Shown here: piece after piece, positions 24,636-34,844 of the stretch
Numbering within the stretch: the stretch's first letter is position 1
Layout: each line of letters begins with the position of its first letter
Source: Leptolyngbya sp. FACHB-60
GTDB lineage: Bacteria; Cyanobacteriota; Cyanobacteriia; Phormidesmidales; Phormidesmidaceae
NCBI RefSeq assembly: GCF_014695775.1
Contig: NZ_JACJOX010000074.1
Span: forward strand, 1-64,000
DNA length: 64,000 nucleotides
Direction: 5' to 3'
Translations under genes and position numbers: made by a program
Notes under the pieces: model-generated
The model's database searches: none
What the model saw: only the letters and a program-made list of their open reading frames with translations
Told to the model about the DNA's origin: nothing

Positions 24636-27600
24636 GGCTGCACCTCGACCCCTGGGGCCTGAGGCAGGGTGAAGTAGAAAGTGGCCCCCTGATCGACGGC
24701 GGCTACGGCCCAAACCCGCCCCCCCTGGCGGTGCAGCGAGCGCTGCACCGTCGCCAGACCAATGCCGGTGCCGGGAAACTCGTCGGTGTTGTGCAGACGC
24801 TGAAACACACCAAACAGCTTGTCAGCGTAGGCCATGTCAAACCCAGCGCCGTTGTCACGCAGGTAATAGACCGGCTCACCCCGCTGCCTTTCGAACCCAA
24901 ACTCAATGCAGGCGTTAGGCTGGTGGGCCGTAAATTTCCAGGCGTTTTGCACCAGGTTGGCGATCGCCACCCGCATCAGCGTTGGGTCGGCGGTCACGGT
25001 GAGCGCGGGGGCGATGGTAACAATGGCCGTGCGAGCGCCATCGACCCTTTGCAGCTCATCGATTTGCTCCTGCACCAGGGCGCTGAGGTCAACGGGCACG
25101 TAGGTCATGGCCTGGCGCGACACCCGCGACAGCCGCAGCAGCTCGTCAATCAGCTGCCCCATGCGGCCGACATTGTGCCGAATGCGGTTGAAATAATCTT
25201 GCCCCTCTTCCCCAAACTGCTCGCCGTAGTCTTCGACCAGGGCGCGGCTAAACCCATCGATCGCCCGCAGCGGGGCGCGCAAATCGTGGGAAACCGAGTA
25301 GGCAAAGGCCTCTAGCTCATGGTTCGAGGCTTCGAGCTGGACGGTAGTGCGCAGCAGATGCTGCTCAGCCTGCTTGGCCTCGGTAATGTCGGCGTTGGTC
25401 CCAATCATGCGCACGGGTCTGCCGTTGGAGTCGTATTGGGCTACGGCAGTGGCTCTGATCCAGCGGAGTTCGCCGTTGCCTCGGTCAATGCGAAACTCCA
25501 AGGTGGGCGGGGAATTGCCCTCAAGAATACGGGCAAATTCGACATCCATCCAACTCCTATCTTCGCTATAAATGCGGTAACGCCAATCTTGAAGAGTCAG
25601 CCCTGGCTCTCTAGGGGTAAGGCTGTACATCGCATACATGCGCTGATCCCAATTGACCTGTTCAGTCATCAGATCCAGCTCCCAGCTGCCCAATTGGCTC
25701 GACTCCAGGGCCAAAGACAGCCGTAGGGACAACTCTTGCAGTTGGGTCTCTGCCCGCTTCTTCTCAGTAATGTCGTAGTTGATGCCTACCATGCTCAGGG
25801 GCTGCCCCTCGGGGGTGCGATAGACCAATGCGCTGGCTTTAATCCAACGCAATTCGCCGTCACGGCGACAGATGCGAAACTCACCGTCATAGGGGGTACC
25901 GATTTCGAGGGCGGCCTGGAGGGCCGCTTCTGCCAACTGCACATCGTCGCTGTGAACCCGATTGCGCCAGTCTTGGTAAGTGGTAGGCCGTTCCTCATCA
26001 AAGTCATATAGCTCGATCAGGCGCTGATCCCAGTTGATGGCATTGGTGACGACATTCCAGTCCCAACAGCCAAAGCTCCCCGACTCTAAGGCTAGAGTTA
26101 ACCGGGCTGAGAGGTCCTCAAGCTCAACGGTGGCCTGTCTTTGGTCGGTAATGTCGTAGTTGATGCCGACAATGCTCACGGGCTGGCCATGGGCATCTCG
26201 CTGTACCAGAGCGCTAGAGTGGATCCAGCCTAGACTGCCATCGCCTCGCCAGACTCGAAAGGCCACGTCGTAGGGGCTGTTGTTGTCAATGAGAGCCTGG
26301 GTGGCGGCTTCAACCCACGCAATGTCGTCGGCGTAGACTTGGGTCCGCCAGTCTTGATAGGTGGCCTGACGCCCCAACCGAGCAAAGCCGTACAGGTCAA
26401 CCAGGCACTGATCCCAAATCACCTCATCGGTGCTTAAGACCCTTTCCCAAATGCCAATACGGGCTGATTCGAGGGCCAGGGAGAGGCGCAGCGACAGGTT
26501 TTGCATCTCAGCGTTGTGCTGCTTACGTTCGCTGATGTCCTGCACGGTACCGGTCAGGTGGGTGAGCTGGCCTAGCTCGTTGATCACCGCTTCGCCCTTG
26601 ACATGAATGTGTCCAGGACTGCCGTCAGCCCGCACGATGCGTAGCTCGCTGTCGTAGGGCTGATGGGTGGCAAGCGTGGTCTCTATAATCTGCCGATGCT
26701 GTGCCTGGTCATCGGGGTGAAAGTAGCCTTGAAGCCCCTCAAAGCTGGGTGTTTTTTCGCCTACGGTGAGACCAAAAATGCGATAGACCTGGTCAGACCA
26801 GTTGATGTGCCGAGTCGCCAACTCAAACTCCCAACTGCCCAGGTTGCCGATGCGCTGGGCGGCTTGCAGGTGGGCTTCATTTTTTCTCAGCTGCGCTTCA
26901 GTGTGCTTGAGTCGGGTGATATCGACATGGCAACCTACCATGCGCCGAGGCTGGCCTGCCGCATCCCAGTCAATCACCTGGCCAGCGCAGATGATCCACA
27001 CCGTAGAGCCATCTTTATGGCGGTAGCGCACTTCGTTGTAGAAGGGCACCTCGGCGTGGCTTTGAATGTGGTGGGTCAGGCTTTCTATGGCAAGGGGCAA
27101 ATCTTCTGGAAAGATTAGGGTTTGCCAAGTATCTGGGGTGGTGGTCAACTCGTGGTCAGCGTAGCCAAACATGGCCTTGAGTCCAGGGCTCATGTAAGCG
27201 GTATTGGCGGCAAAGTCTATATCCCAATAGCCCGCCAGAATAGAGTCGAGGGTGGTCTCTAGCAGCGATAGCTCGTGGCGCAGCTGCTCGGTTTTTTGGC
27301 GGCTGGCGGCGGCGGTTTTGCGATCGCTAATATCCGTAAAGTAAATCGTGGTGCCATTGCTATCGGGATAGAGCCGCATCTCAAACCAGCTGTCTAAGGG
27401 CGGAAAGTAGTATTCCAAGAACTCGGGCTGTTGTTGCTCAATAGCGCGGTGGTAAACCTCATAAATGGGGGTGTCCACCGCCTCAGGAAACTCGTCCCAG
27501 ACATGGTTGCCGAGGATCTGCAGCGCCGATCGCCTCAGGATTTGCTCGCCGCTGGGGTTGAGGTACACGCAGCGCGAATCGCGGTCAAAGGCGATAATGC

Positions 27601-28540
27601 CGTCGTTGATGCGGTCAAACACGCGGGCTAGCCCGTCTCGCGCCGCCGTGGCATCGCGCTGGGCCGCTTGGGCGGCGGTGAGCAGCTGCTGCTGAGTTTG
27701 CTGGGCCACCACGCGATCGCTGATATCGCGCGAAATGCACAGCAGCGACTCGATCTGCCCCAGCTCAGACCACTCGGGGGCGATCGCCATCTCAAAATGC
27801 CGCACGCCGGTAGCCGTTGGGGTGGTGAATTCAATTGACTGTTTCTTTCCGGTAGCCAGCACCACAGCGGCGGCGGCCTCCCAGTCGTTAACCATGGCGT
27901 CGTCGAGACCGAGGTCGCGATAGCTTTTGCCCAAAAAGGCAGCCCCATCAATGCCCAAAATTTTGGGTAGCGCTGGGCTGACGTAGAGATGACGCAAACT
28001 GCGATCAAACCGCCCAATCATATCGGGGGAGTTTTCGACCAGATTTTGGTAGTGCTGGCAAGCTTTATTCGGGGTATCGGCGATCGGTTGTTGCACCTTT
28101 AGCTCAACCTGGTTTTTCAAACCCAGCCTGGCCCAGAGAGCCTCAGGAGTGAAGTCTGCTGTAAAGAGATAGTCAGCGGCCCCCAGCTTCATCGCCTCTA
28201 GGGCAGCGCGCTCCTGCCCCGGCCCGACCAGCACGACCACGGGCAGCGGGCGCGGCTGGCATTTGCCCAGGGCGCTCAAAAATGCTAGTCCGCTGCCTTC
28301 GGCCCAGGCCAGATCTAGGACGGCCCAACTTGCCCTGCCGGTGCGCCACAGGTCTAGGGCTTGAGCCAGTGTAGTGGCCTCGATCAGGGTAAAGGCAAGC
28401 GGAGCGATCGCCCCAGGCGGGTTAAACCAGGTACGCTCAGCTCTGTCCGTAACGAGCAGCAGCAGGCTCACTTGGTCACGCGGCGCTTCTTGGTGCAAAG
28501 GGCTTTCTGTAATTGGGGTTTGAGACCGAAGCTGGGCCAT
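24632..28540 (-). CDS. Multi-PAS (seven) sensor histidine kinase
   Basis: About 1302 residues from ATG 28540. N-terminal receiver-like domain (about 20-140; no clear acceptor Asp pattern, possibly degenerate), then seven PAS/PAC units, the last four very alike (GINYDITDQ, GINYDITEK, GTNADITEA), then HisKA with YSVSHDLRAPLRAIDGFSR and a HATPase with NLVQNAWKFT, DNGAGFD and GTGIGLATV. Phosphotransfer looks functional. No transmembrane or chromophore-binding signature seen, so it is a cytosolic sensor of unknown ligand. First gene of the signalling operon. Confidence 0.9.
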   Translation of the reverse strand: MAQLRSQTPITESPLHQEAPRDQVSLLLLVTDRAERTWFNPPGAIAPLAFTLIEATTLAQALDLWRTGRASWAVLDLAWAEGSGLAFLSALGKCQPRPLPVVVLVGPGQERAALEAMKLGAADYLFTADFTPEALWARLGLKNQVELKVQQPIADTPNKACQHYQNLVENSPDMIGRFDRSLRHLYVSPALPKILGIDGAAFLGKSYRDLGLDDAMVNDWEAAAAVVLATGKKQSIEFTTPTATGVRHFEMAIAPEWSELGQIESLLCISRDISDRVVAQQTQQQLLTAAQAAQRDATAARDGLARVFDRINDGIIAFDRDSRCVYLNPSGEQILRRSALQILGNHVWDEFPEAVDTPIYEVYHRAIEQQQPEFLEYYFPPLDSWFEMRLYPDSNGTTIYFTDISDRKTAAASRQKTEQLRHELSLLETTLDSILAGYWDIDFAANTAYMSPGLKAMFGYADHELTTTPDTWQTLIFPEDLPLAIESLTHHIQSHAEVPFYNEVRYRHKDGSTVWIICAGQVIDWDAAGQPRRMVGCHVDITRLKHTEAQLRKNEAHLQAAQRIGNLGSWEFELATRHINWSDQVYRIFGLTVGEKTPSFEGLQGYFHPDDQAQHRQIIETTLATHQPYDSELRIVRADGSPGHIHVKGEAVINELGQLTHLTGTVQDISERKQHNAEMQNLSLRLSLALESARIGIWERVLSTDEVIWDQCLVDLYGFARLGRQATYQDWRTQVYADDIAWVEAATQALIDNNSPYDVAFRVWRGDGSLGWIHSSALVQRDAHGQPVSIVGINYDITDQRQATVELEDLSARLTLALESGSFGCWDWNVVTNAINWDQRLIELYDFDEERPTTYQDWRNRVHSDDVQLAEAALQAALEIGTPYDGEFRICRRDGELRWIKASALVYRTPEGQPLSMVGINYDITEKKRAETQLQELSLRLSLALESSQLGSWELDLMTEQVNWDQRMYAMYSLTPREPGLTLQDWRYRIYSEDRSWMDVEFARILEGNSPPTLEFRIDRGNGELRWIRATAVAQYDSNGRPVRMIGTNADITEAKQAEQHLLRTTVQLEASNHELEAFAYSVSHDLRAPLRAIDGFSRALVEDYGEQFGEEGQDYFNRIRHNVGRMGQLIDELLRLSRVSRQAMTYVPVDLSALVQEQIDELQRVDGARTAIVTIAPALTVTADPTLMRVAIANLVQNAWKFTAHQPNACIEFGFERQRGEPVYYLRDNGAGFDMAYADKLFGVFQRLHNTDEFPGTGIGLATVQRSLHRQGGRVWAVAAVDQGATFYFTLPQAPGVEVQP

Positions 28541-28611
28541 AGCACAACGCCACAACTGAGCAGAGGAACAAGCAATCTAAGGGATGAAAGCCTACTGTTA
28601 GACTACCCAGG

Positions 28612-30159
28612 CTATCCTGGCTGTCCCAGAGTCGTAATATAAATCACCGCTTCGTCGGGTGGAATGCCCAGCACCTCGTTGACCTGGTCGTCGAAAAAGC
28701 CGCCGATGCCGCTCACCCCCAGCCCCAGCCGAATGGCGGCCAGATTGAGCCGCTGGCCTAGGTGCCCCGCATCTAGATGGAGGTAGCGGTAGACGCGATC
28801 GCCGTAGGCCGCCACCGCCCCTGCCAAGTCGGCGGTGTGAAACACCACGGCAGCAGCATCGCGGCCCAGCTCTTGCCCCAGACAGAGGTAGTGCAACTCG
28901 CGGCGAAAGTTTTTAAAGCGTACCTGGCGCAGCTCTTCGCTCCGGGGAGCGTAGTAGTAGCAGCCGTCATCGAGCCCCTCGACCCCACAGGCAACGACAA
29001 AGGTGTGCACCAGGCTGCGATCGCCATAGTCGGGGTCGGGGTCAAACCCCTGACTGCTGTAGTGGCGAGGCTGATAGGTAAAGTCGAGCAATAGCCTCAG
29101 CGCCTCTAGGGAAATCGAGTCACCGTTATAGCGCCGGGTCGATCGCCGCTTAAATAGCGTGATCTCCAAGTCTTCTAAATGGGGGCCCCAGGCGATCGGG
29201 GCGGTGGTTGTGGGCACCCGCAACCCAAAGGGCAGGTTGTACTTATCTTCGAGGGTGTCAACGGGCTGGGGGGTGTCGCCCGCGGGGCGCATCGCCCACG
29301 GGGGTGCATCGGCCGTAGAAGCGATGGCCGTCGCCTGGTGAAAGTAACTCAGCAGTTCCCCGTCGGGCACCGGTGGGAACTGGGTCTGGGGCGACGTGGC
29401 AAAGGCTACCTGGGCACAGGGCAGGTTTTGCTCCACCATCAGCAGATCAGCCAGGGGCAGTACCGCCAACGCCCCCTCCTGGGTAGCGTCGATATAGAGC
29501 AGCTCAGCTACAGCCTGGTCGGCAAAACTGGCGATCAGGTGGGGGCGATAGTCAACCAGGGCGCTGGCCAGCTCCAGATTGCCCAGCAGGTGGCCCACAT
29601 CGAGGCAAATGCGGCGGTAGGCCCGGTCTTGGTAGCGCCAGGCAGAGCGATAAAACACCCCCGTCACCACCAGGGCCAAATGGGTGGACTCTAGGGCCGG
29701 GTGCCAAAAGCAGGCCCGCTGTAGATTCTGCCAGCCGTGGTCATCCCAGTAGCGCCAAAGGCTGTGGCTGCGGGCCTGGTAGTTGTAGAGCCCCGCTGGC
29801 AACAGCCGAGTACCGCGCGAAATAATATAGATCTCCGCCGGATACAGCCCCCCCGCCGAGGGAGCCGATCGCAGATAAAAGGTCTGCCCCGCATCGGTCG
29901 GAAACTTAGCCGTTAGCCCGTAGGCATTGATCAGCAACCGCGACAGCCGCATCCAGTCGACCCGCTCACTGTCTGGCTCTGGCGGGTTGCTCTCGTCGAT
30001 GTAGGGCTTGAGGTCAATCTCGGTCCCCACCCGGTAGGTTTTGAAGGGGGTAGGCTGGCGGCTATAGTCGAGGGGCCGCGCCTTCGATTTGAGAGTATCG
30101 GGGTCGTACTTAGTACGGCTGTGGTAGTGCTGAGCGATAGAAACCAGGGCGTCGGGCAT
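28612..30159 (-). CDS. SagB/ThcOx-family tandem nitroreductase-like dehydrogenase
   Basis: About 515 residues from ATG 30159. Two nitroreductase-type halves: the first with FYLRSAPSAGGLYPAEIYI (FMN-binding RSAPS loop), the second with RRSTRRYNGDSISLEALRLL and VVFHTADLAG. SagB-like oxidases oxidise azoline rings in RiPP peptides, but no peptide precursor, cyclodehydratase or YcaO gene is nearby, so this is likely the standalone cyanobacterial form of unknown substrate. Soluble; no signal peptide. Confidence 0.8.
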   Translation of the reverse strand: MPDALVSIAQHYHSRTKYDPDTLKSKARPLDYSRQPTPFKTYRVGTEIDLKPYIDESNPPEPDSERVDWMRLSRLLINAYGLTAKFPTDAGQTFYLRSAPSAGGLYPAEIYIISRGTRLLPAGLYNYQARSHSLWRYWDDHGWQNLQRACFWHPALESTHLALVVTGVFYRSAWRYQDRAYRRICLDVGHLLGNLELASALVDYRPHLIASFADQAVAELLYIDATQEGALAVLPLADLLMVEQNLPCAQVAFATSPQTQFPPVPDGELLSYFHQATAIASTADAPPWAMRPAGDTPQPVDTLEDKYNLPFGLRVPTTTAPIAWGPHLEDLEITLFKRRSTRRYNGDSISLEALRLLLDFTYQPRHYSSQGFDPDPDYGDRSLVHTFVVACGVEGLDDGCYYYAPRSEELRQVRFKNFRRELHYLCLGQELGRDAAAVVFHTADLAGAVAAYGDRVYRYLHLDAGHLGQRLNLAAIRLGLGVSGIGGFFDDQVNEVLGIPPDEAVIYITTLGQPG

Positions 30160-30615
30160 GGCCGGGGGAAAGAGCGCGATGGGGCAAGGCCGACCCAAAG
30201 GGCCATCGCGGGCCGCGCCGGGCGGGTGTGATCAGTGTAGCCTACAGGAAAAGCATGGGGAGCGTTCCCCCGCTGACTCTTCCGGTCGAACATCTTGCCT
30301 GCGAGCACCAGTTGCGTGACTAGGGGTCAAGTGCTTGGTCAGCATGCAAACCATCGAAGTGATCCATAGCATGCTTCTGGAAAAAGCTGTGTCAGCTGCC
30401 GCCTGTTTGTACTACTAGTCTGAGTCCTGATCTGCCAAACAACGACAGCTTGGGAGAAAAGATTTAAGGACAAGACTGGCCCGCTCAATTGGGGTGCTAA
30501 AAACCTGAAGAGAAGCTTAACGCGCTCATGTTGCGAAACGTAAACATTTACATTGGCGGATGGCGTTTAGTTGAGCACAAATACTCAGGCTTGCCGCCTG
30601 ATTTCAGCAACAGCG
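30160..30615. other. Gene-free divergent interval (456 bases)
   Basis: Holds promoters for the SagB-like and pentapeptide genes. A palindrome GTAAACATTTAC lies at about 30539-30550, some 66 bases upstream of the pentapeptide ATG. No RNA gene recognised. Confidence 0.4.
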
Positions 30616-31149
30616 ATGGAACGACTTACAAAATATGCCCTGCTAGCGGCATACCAAAACGGTCAGCGATGCTTTGCAGCGATCGATTTGACCGGGGCTG
30701 AATTGTTCGAGGTAGATTTGCGCCAGATCGATTTGCAGGGCAGTTGCCTAGACGAGAGCTATATTCCCTATAGCAACCTCAGCGGGGCAAAGTTGGGGGG
30801 CGCAAGCCTCGTCAAAGCTCACTTGGGCGATGTCAACCTCTACGGGGCCGATCTGCAAGCCGCCCTGCTGACCAGGGCTGACCTGAGCCGCGCCGACTTG
30901 CGCGGGGCCAATTTGCACAAAGCCAACCTCGAAGGGGCCAACCTCAGCGGGGCCGATTTGCGAAGGGCCAACCTCAGCGCCGCCAACCTAGAGGGGGCGA
31001 GCCTCAGCGTTGCCAAGTTAGAAGGGGCCGACCTCAAGGGAGCTAACCTCAGCCGGTGCAACCTGTTTCGAGCGACGGGGGCCGATCTGGTCGAGAGCCA
31101 CTGCGACGGTACGACAATTTTGCCCAACGGCTACAACTATGGCCGTTAG
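30616..31149 (+). CDS. Pentapeptide repeat protein
   Basis: 177 residues from ATG 30616 (a TTG at 30571 is less likely). Central run of A(D/N)LXX repeats: ANLEGANLSGADLRR, ANLSAANLEGASLSV and so on, about residues 25-165, which fold as a right-handed quadrilateral beta-helix. No enzyme domain or signal peptide. Such proteins are abundant in cyanobacteria and mostly of unknown function. Confidence 0.9.
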   Translation: MERLTKYALLAAYQNGQRCFAAIDLTGAELFEVDLRQIDLQGSCLDESYIPYSNLSGAKLGGASLVKAHLGDVNLYGADLQAALLTRADLSRADLRGANLHKANLEGANLSGADLRRANLSAANLEGASLSVAKLEGADLKGANLSRCNLFRATGADLVESHCDGTTILPNGYNYGR

Positions 31150-31254
31150 AGGGGCCACTAAAGGCCGGCAAACCCCCAGCCAAATGTTGCTGGCCCCTGC
31201 CCTAACCCTTTGAAGTATCAGGTATCCTAGTCCTATTCCATTAGGAAAGTCCTG

Positions 31255-34125
31255 ATGAGGCAGCCCATGCGTTCCCTGGCCGATGTTCCCCGACCCCTAT
31301 TGCTGCTGGCGCTGATGTTGAGCGGCGGCGGGGTGGTGCGGCCTGCGATCGCGCAAGATTCTCAACAGGCCGAGTCTCAACTCGTTGCCCAAGCCTCAGA
31401 ACCGGTGCTGCTGGCCCAGACGGCGACCACCGCCGAGCTTGAGCGGTTGAGCACCGAGGCCGATCTGGCCTTTCGTCGCGCCACTACTCTATTCTTTGTC
31501 ATGCTGGGCACCCTGCTGCTGCTGCTCAGCGTTGGCGTAGTCATGCTGTGGCTGATGCGGCGATCGGTGATTCAAGAAGTGTCGGTCGTGGTGCGCAACC
31601 AGATCAACGACATCACCGATTTAGAGACCAAGATTCAAACCGCCACCCGCGATCTCGACTACATTTTGGCCCAGGCCAAGGAGCGAGCTTCTGAGTTAGA
31701 CAGCCGCACCGATCGCTTCCAAGAAGAGGCGGTGACTAAAAAACAGGTGCTCAACCGGCTGGTGGATGACCTAGCGGAGTTTAAAGCCCGCACGATCAAC
31801 GACTGGCAGTCGACCCTGAGCGATTTGCAGGTGAAGCTAGAGTCGACCGAGGCCAACTTTGTCGGCCACCTCACCGGGCTGCGGGCGACCGCCGATGACG
31901 AGATCACCACCCTGCGCAAAGACACCCAGCTTCAGCGTGACGTGGTGTTTCGCACGCTAGAAGAAAACCAGACCGGCTTTTTGCGCGATGTGAACCGATT
32001 ACGCAGCGATGTAGAAGTGCATCAGGATGCGGTGCTGCAAAAGATCGGCAACACCGAAACCAGCTTTACCGACCAGATGGGCACGATGACCCTGGCGATG
32101 CAGGAAGAGCGCGATCGCGTCATGGTGGCCCTAGCCGATCTGCGCCAGCAGCTCACGGCCCAGGCCAGCGCCCAGGTCGAGCGCCAGACCGCCACCATTG
32201 CCGAGGCCCTAGAGGCGCTGCGCCAGGGCAGCCTCACCCGCCTGCAAACCCAGACCGAAGAGATCAGCCGTCAGCTGAGTGATTTGCAAGTCAGTGCCCT
32301 AGGCGAGCGCGACCTGGCGCTGCAAACCATTCAGCGCTCCATCGATGAATTTACCTCACGGTTCGCCAACCTGCGAGGTGAGGTCGATGGCCAGCGCAGC
32401 CGCATCTTGGCCGACTTGCGTCGTCAGGCTGACGAGTTTTTGGCCCAGTTTGGCGGTCTAAAAATTGATATTGAGAAGCAGCAGGACATGCTGCTAGGCG
32501 ACCTGCGCCGGGCGGCGGACGAGGCCCTAGAACGCTTTACGGCCACCCGCGCCGAGGTGGATGCCCGCCAGCAAAACACCCTCGACGACTTTCAGCGCAC
32601 GGCCCAGACATTGCAGGGTCAGCTCAGCCAGATGGCTACCGAGGCCGAAATTCAGCGATCGACCCTGCTGGCCGATGTGGAAGGCACCGCCAACACCTTT
32701 CGCCAACAGGTGCGGGTGCTGCAAGAAGCGGCGGGGGAGCAGCAGCTCCAGGTGCTCGACGGTCTGCGGGCCATGGAAACGGCCTTTACCGAGCAGCTCA
32801 ATCAGGTGCGCGGTACCATCTTTACCCGCCGCGATCGCGTCCTCGACAAAATCGATACCTTCGATGCCCGCCTCAGCGAAGATTTAGCCACCCTCGGCAG
32901 CAATACCGCCGAGCGCGAGGCGGCGGCCCGCACCCAGCTCGACGGGATAATGGCCGAAATGGCGGAGCGCTTTGCCCGACTGGAGGCCGACATTGAGGCC
33001 GGGCGCGAGGTCACCCTGGGTCGTTTAGGCGATTTGCAGCAGAGCTACCGGGTGCGGCTAGAGGCCATCCAGGCCGAGGCCCAGCACCAGAAAGACGACA
33101 TTATGCGCCGCCTGGGCGAGGTGTCGCCCCAGTACCTAGCCGACTCATTCATGAGCGAGGCGCGGCAGCAGTTCGAGACTATCACCGATAAGATCGGTCG
33201 GCTGGAGATCAACCGGCCCCAGCTGTTTCTCACCGCCGATGAATATATTGGTCGAGGCGATCGCTACCTGGCAGACAGCGACTACGCCTTGGCGGTGGCC
33301 GAGTACGACAAAGCCCTCGACATTCAGCCGGTCAATACCCAGGTATGGCTCAACCGGGCCACGGCCCAGCAGGCGCTAGAGCAGCTGGAGGGGGCGATCG
33401 ATTCCCTCGACCATGCCCTAGAGCTAGAGCCCAAGCACACCGGGGCGCTGCTACAAAAGGGGCTGATTTTGCGAGAGTTGCGCCGCCACGAAGACGCCCT
33501 GGGGGTGTTTGACCAGCTCACCGAAATCACCCCCGACGACGCCAAGGCCTGGCTCAACCAGGGCATGGTGCTGAGCCGCCTCAAGCGCCGCGAAGACGCG
33601 ATCGCCGCCTTTGACAAAGCCCTCGAGATTCACCCCGAATACCACGAGGCCTGGGTCAATCGGGGAGTATCCTACGGCATTTTGCAGCAGCACGAGGAGG
33701 CGTTCAACTCCTTTGACAAGGCAGTGGAATACCAGGCCAACGATGCGATCGCCTGGCTCAACCGGGGCCTTTCCCTGATTGAGCTAGAGCGTTACGACGA
33801 TGCCTTGGCTAGCTTCGACAAAGCCACCCGCTTTAACCCCGATGCCCCCAAGGGTTGGGACAACCGAGGGCTGGCGCTGGTAAAGCTGGGTCGCGATGAG
33901 GATGCGATCAAGAGCTTTGATCGGGCGATCGCCCTCGACCCCGACTACCCCAAAGCCCACTATCATAAGGCCCTTTGCTACGCCCTCCAGCGCCAGTTCG
34001 ACAACGCCATGGAAGCGCTGCAGCAGGCAGTGCGCCTCGACCCCGACTACCGCGAAGAAGCCCGCACTGAGCCCGCCTTCGACGAACTCTGGAGCGACAA
34101 CTGGTTCCGCGAGCTGGTGGAATAG
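31255..34125 (+). CDS. Membrane protein: 29-residue coiled-coil repeats and 8 TPRs
   Basis: 956 residues from ATG 31255 (ATG 31267 possible; AGGAAAG upstream). Signal-like N-terminus, then a membrane segment (about 82-100, TLFFVMLGTLLLLLSVGVV). Residues 228-612 are thirteen tandem units of exactly 29 residues (one 8-residue insert), e.g. RSRILADLRRQADEF and RDRVLDKIDTFDARL starts. From about 662, eight 34-residue TPRs (AWLNRGLSLIELERYDDALA type) run to the end. Probably a membrane-anchored scaffold; which side the repeats face is not certain. Function unknown. Confidence 0.75.
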   Translation: MRQPMRSLADVPRPLLLLALMLSGGGVVRPAIAQDSQQAESQLVAQASEPVLLAQTATTAELERLSTEADLAFRRATTLFFVMLGTLLLLLSVGVVMLWLMRRSVIQEVSVVVRNQINDITDLETKIQTATRDLDYILAQAKERASELDSRTDRFQEEAVTKKQVLNRLVDDLAEFKARTINDWQSTLSDLQVKLESTEANFVGHLTGLRATADDEITTLRKDTQLQRDVVFRTLEENQTGFLRDVNRLRSDVEVHQDAVLQKIGNTETSFTDQMGTMTLAMQEERDRVMVALADLRQQLTAQASAQVERQTATIAEALEALRQGSLTRLQTQTEEISRQLSDLQVSALGERDLALQTIQRSIDEFTSRFANLRGEVDGQRSRILADLRRQADEFLAQFGGLKIDIEKQQDMLLGDLRRAADEALERFTATRAEVDARQQNTLDDFQRTAQTLQGQLSQMATEAEIQRSTLLADVEGTANTFRQQVRVLQEAAGEQQLQVLDGLRAMETAFTEQLNQVRGTIFTRRDRVLDKIDTFDARLSEDLATLGSNTAEREAAARTQLDGIMAEMAERFARLEADIEAGREVTLGRLGDLQQSYRVRLEAIQAEAQHQKDDIMRRLGEVSPQYLADSFMSEARQQFETITDKIGRLEINRPQLFLTADEYIGRGDRYLADSDYALAVAEYDKALDIQPVNTQVWLNRATAQQALEQLEGAIDSLDHALELEPKHTGALLQKGLILRELRRHEDALGVFDQLTEITPDDAKAWLNQGMVLSRLKRREDAIAAFDKALEIHPEYHEAWVNRGVSYGILQQHEEAFNSFDKAVEYQANDAIAWLNRGLSLIELERYDDALASFDKATRFNPDAPKGWDNRGLALVKLGRDEDAIKSFDRAIALDPDYPKAHYHKALCYALQRQFDNAMEALQQAVRLDPDYREEARTEPAFDELWSDNWFRELVE

Positions 34126-34844
34126 GTCGCAGAACTGCCCCCTAAGCAGGCGCATCTCGGCGCATTCAGCACCGCTGTCGGGCGATCGCTCAGCGATGGC
34201 TAAAGGTTGTCCAAAAATGAGAAATGTAACTAATAGTTTACTTTTCGCTTTCAATTGACGAAAGGTGGACCTATACTGACCCCAGAATCCAGCCGACTGT
34301 TGACTATTTTATTTATCAAGCAAACTACTCAGCCTTGTTTAGGATTCTCAAATGCTATTGTCCCAGTCTTTAAAGCAGCCCAGCTAAATTGTCGTAATGG
34401 GCTTTTCGTTTTGCGTCTCCTTTGGTTATTGCTTAATACAGGTACAAAAATTTTTCCCCAGATCCAACTTTGGAGCGAACTAGAGTTTTCAAAGTTCCTG
34501 GACTATGTACTTTGGGCAAGCGGCGCGAGGTGCAAATTACGAGGATCTGTAAGGTCTAGTGCGCTTACAGATTCAGACCTCAACTTAGCCATGACTTTAA
34601 TTTTTGGTTAGCCCATTGTATCCCCATGGGTCTGAATTAATCGTCCAGCTACAGGCGTTGATTTTGCCTCAACAACTAGTTAGTTCTGTCCCTAGAGGGG
34701 TGAACTCCTGAGCATTCTTTGAATACTTTGGATCTGAGCCAGTCATTGCGGTGGGCAATGGCTAGTTTTGTTGCTTTAGCCACCATCCTGGCCGGAAAGA
34801 TATTCCCACGGATTCAGAGTCAACTTAAATTACCGACGGGATTT
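34126..34844. other. AT-richer gene-free interval (719 bases)
   Basis: Contains a weak terminator-like stem (GCCCA 34378-34382 with TGGGC 34398-34402, followed by TTTTCGTTTT) and an inverted repeat at 34545-34572. A 118-codon frame at 34255-34611 has no RBS or recognisable motif and is not called. TTG 34719 would extend the radical SAM gene but ATG 34845 is preferred. A small RNA or a decayed gene is possible. Confidence 0.4.
34545..34572. repeat. 9-bp inverted repeat upstream of radical SAM gene
   Basis: ATCTGTAAG (34545-34553) and CTTACAGAT (34564-34572) are perfect complements with a 10-base loop. It could be an operator or the stem of a small transcript. Confidence 0.5.

Noticed and set aside
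34255..34611. 118-codon frame upstream of the radical SAM gene
   Set aside because: No RBS or motif; spans stem structures and reads as non-coding. A faint likeness of its GTKIFPQIQ to GKIFPRIQ in the extended frame at 34790 is too short to use.
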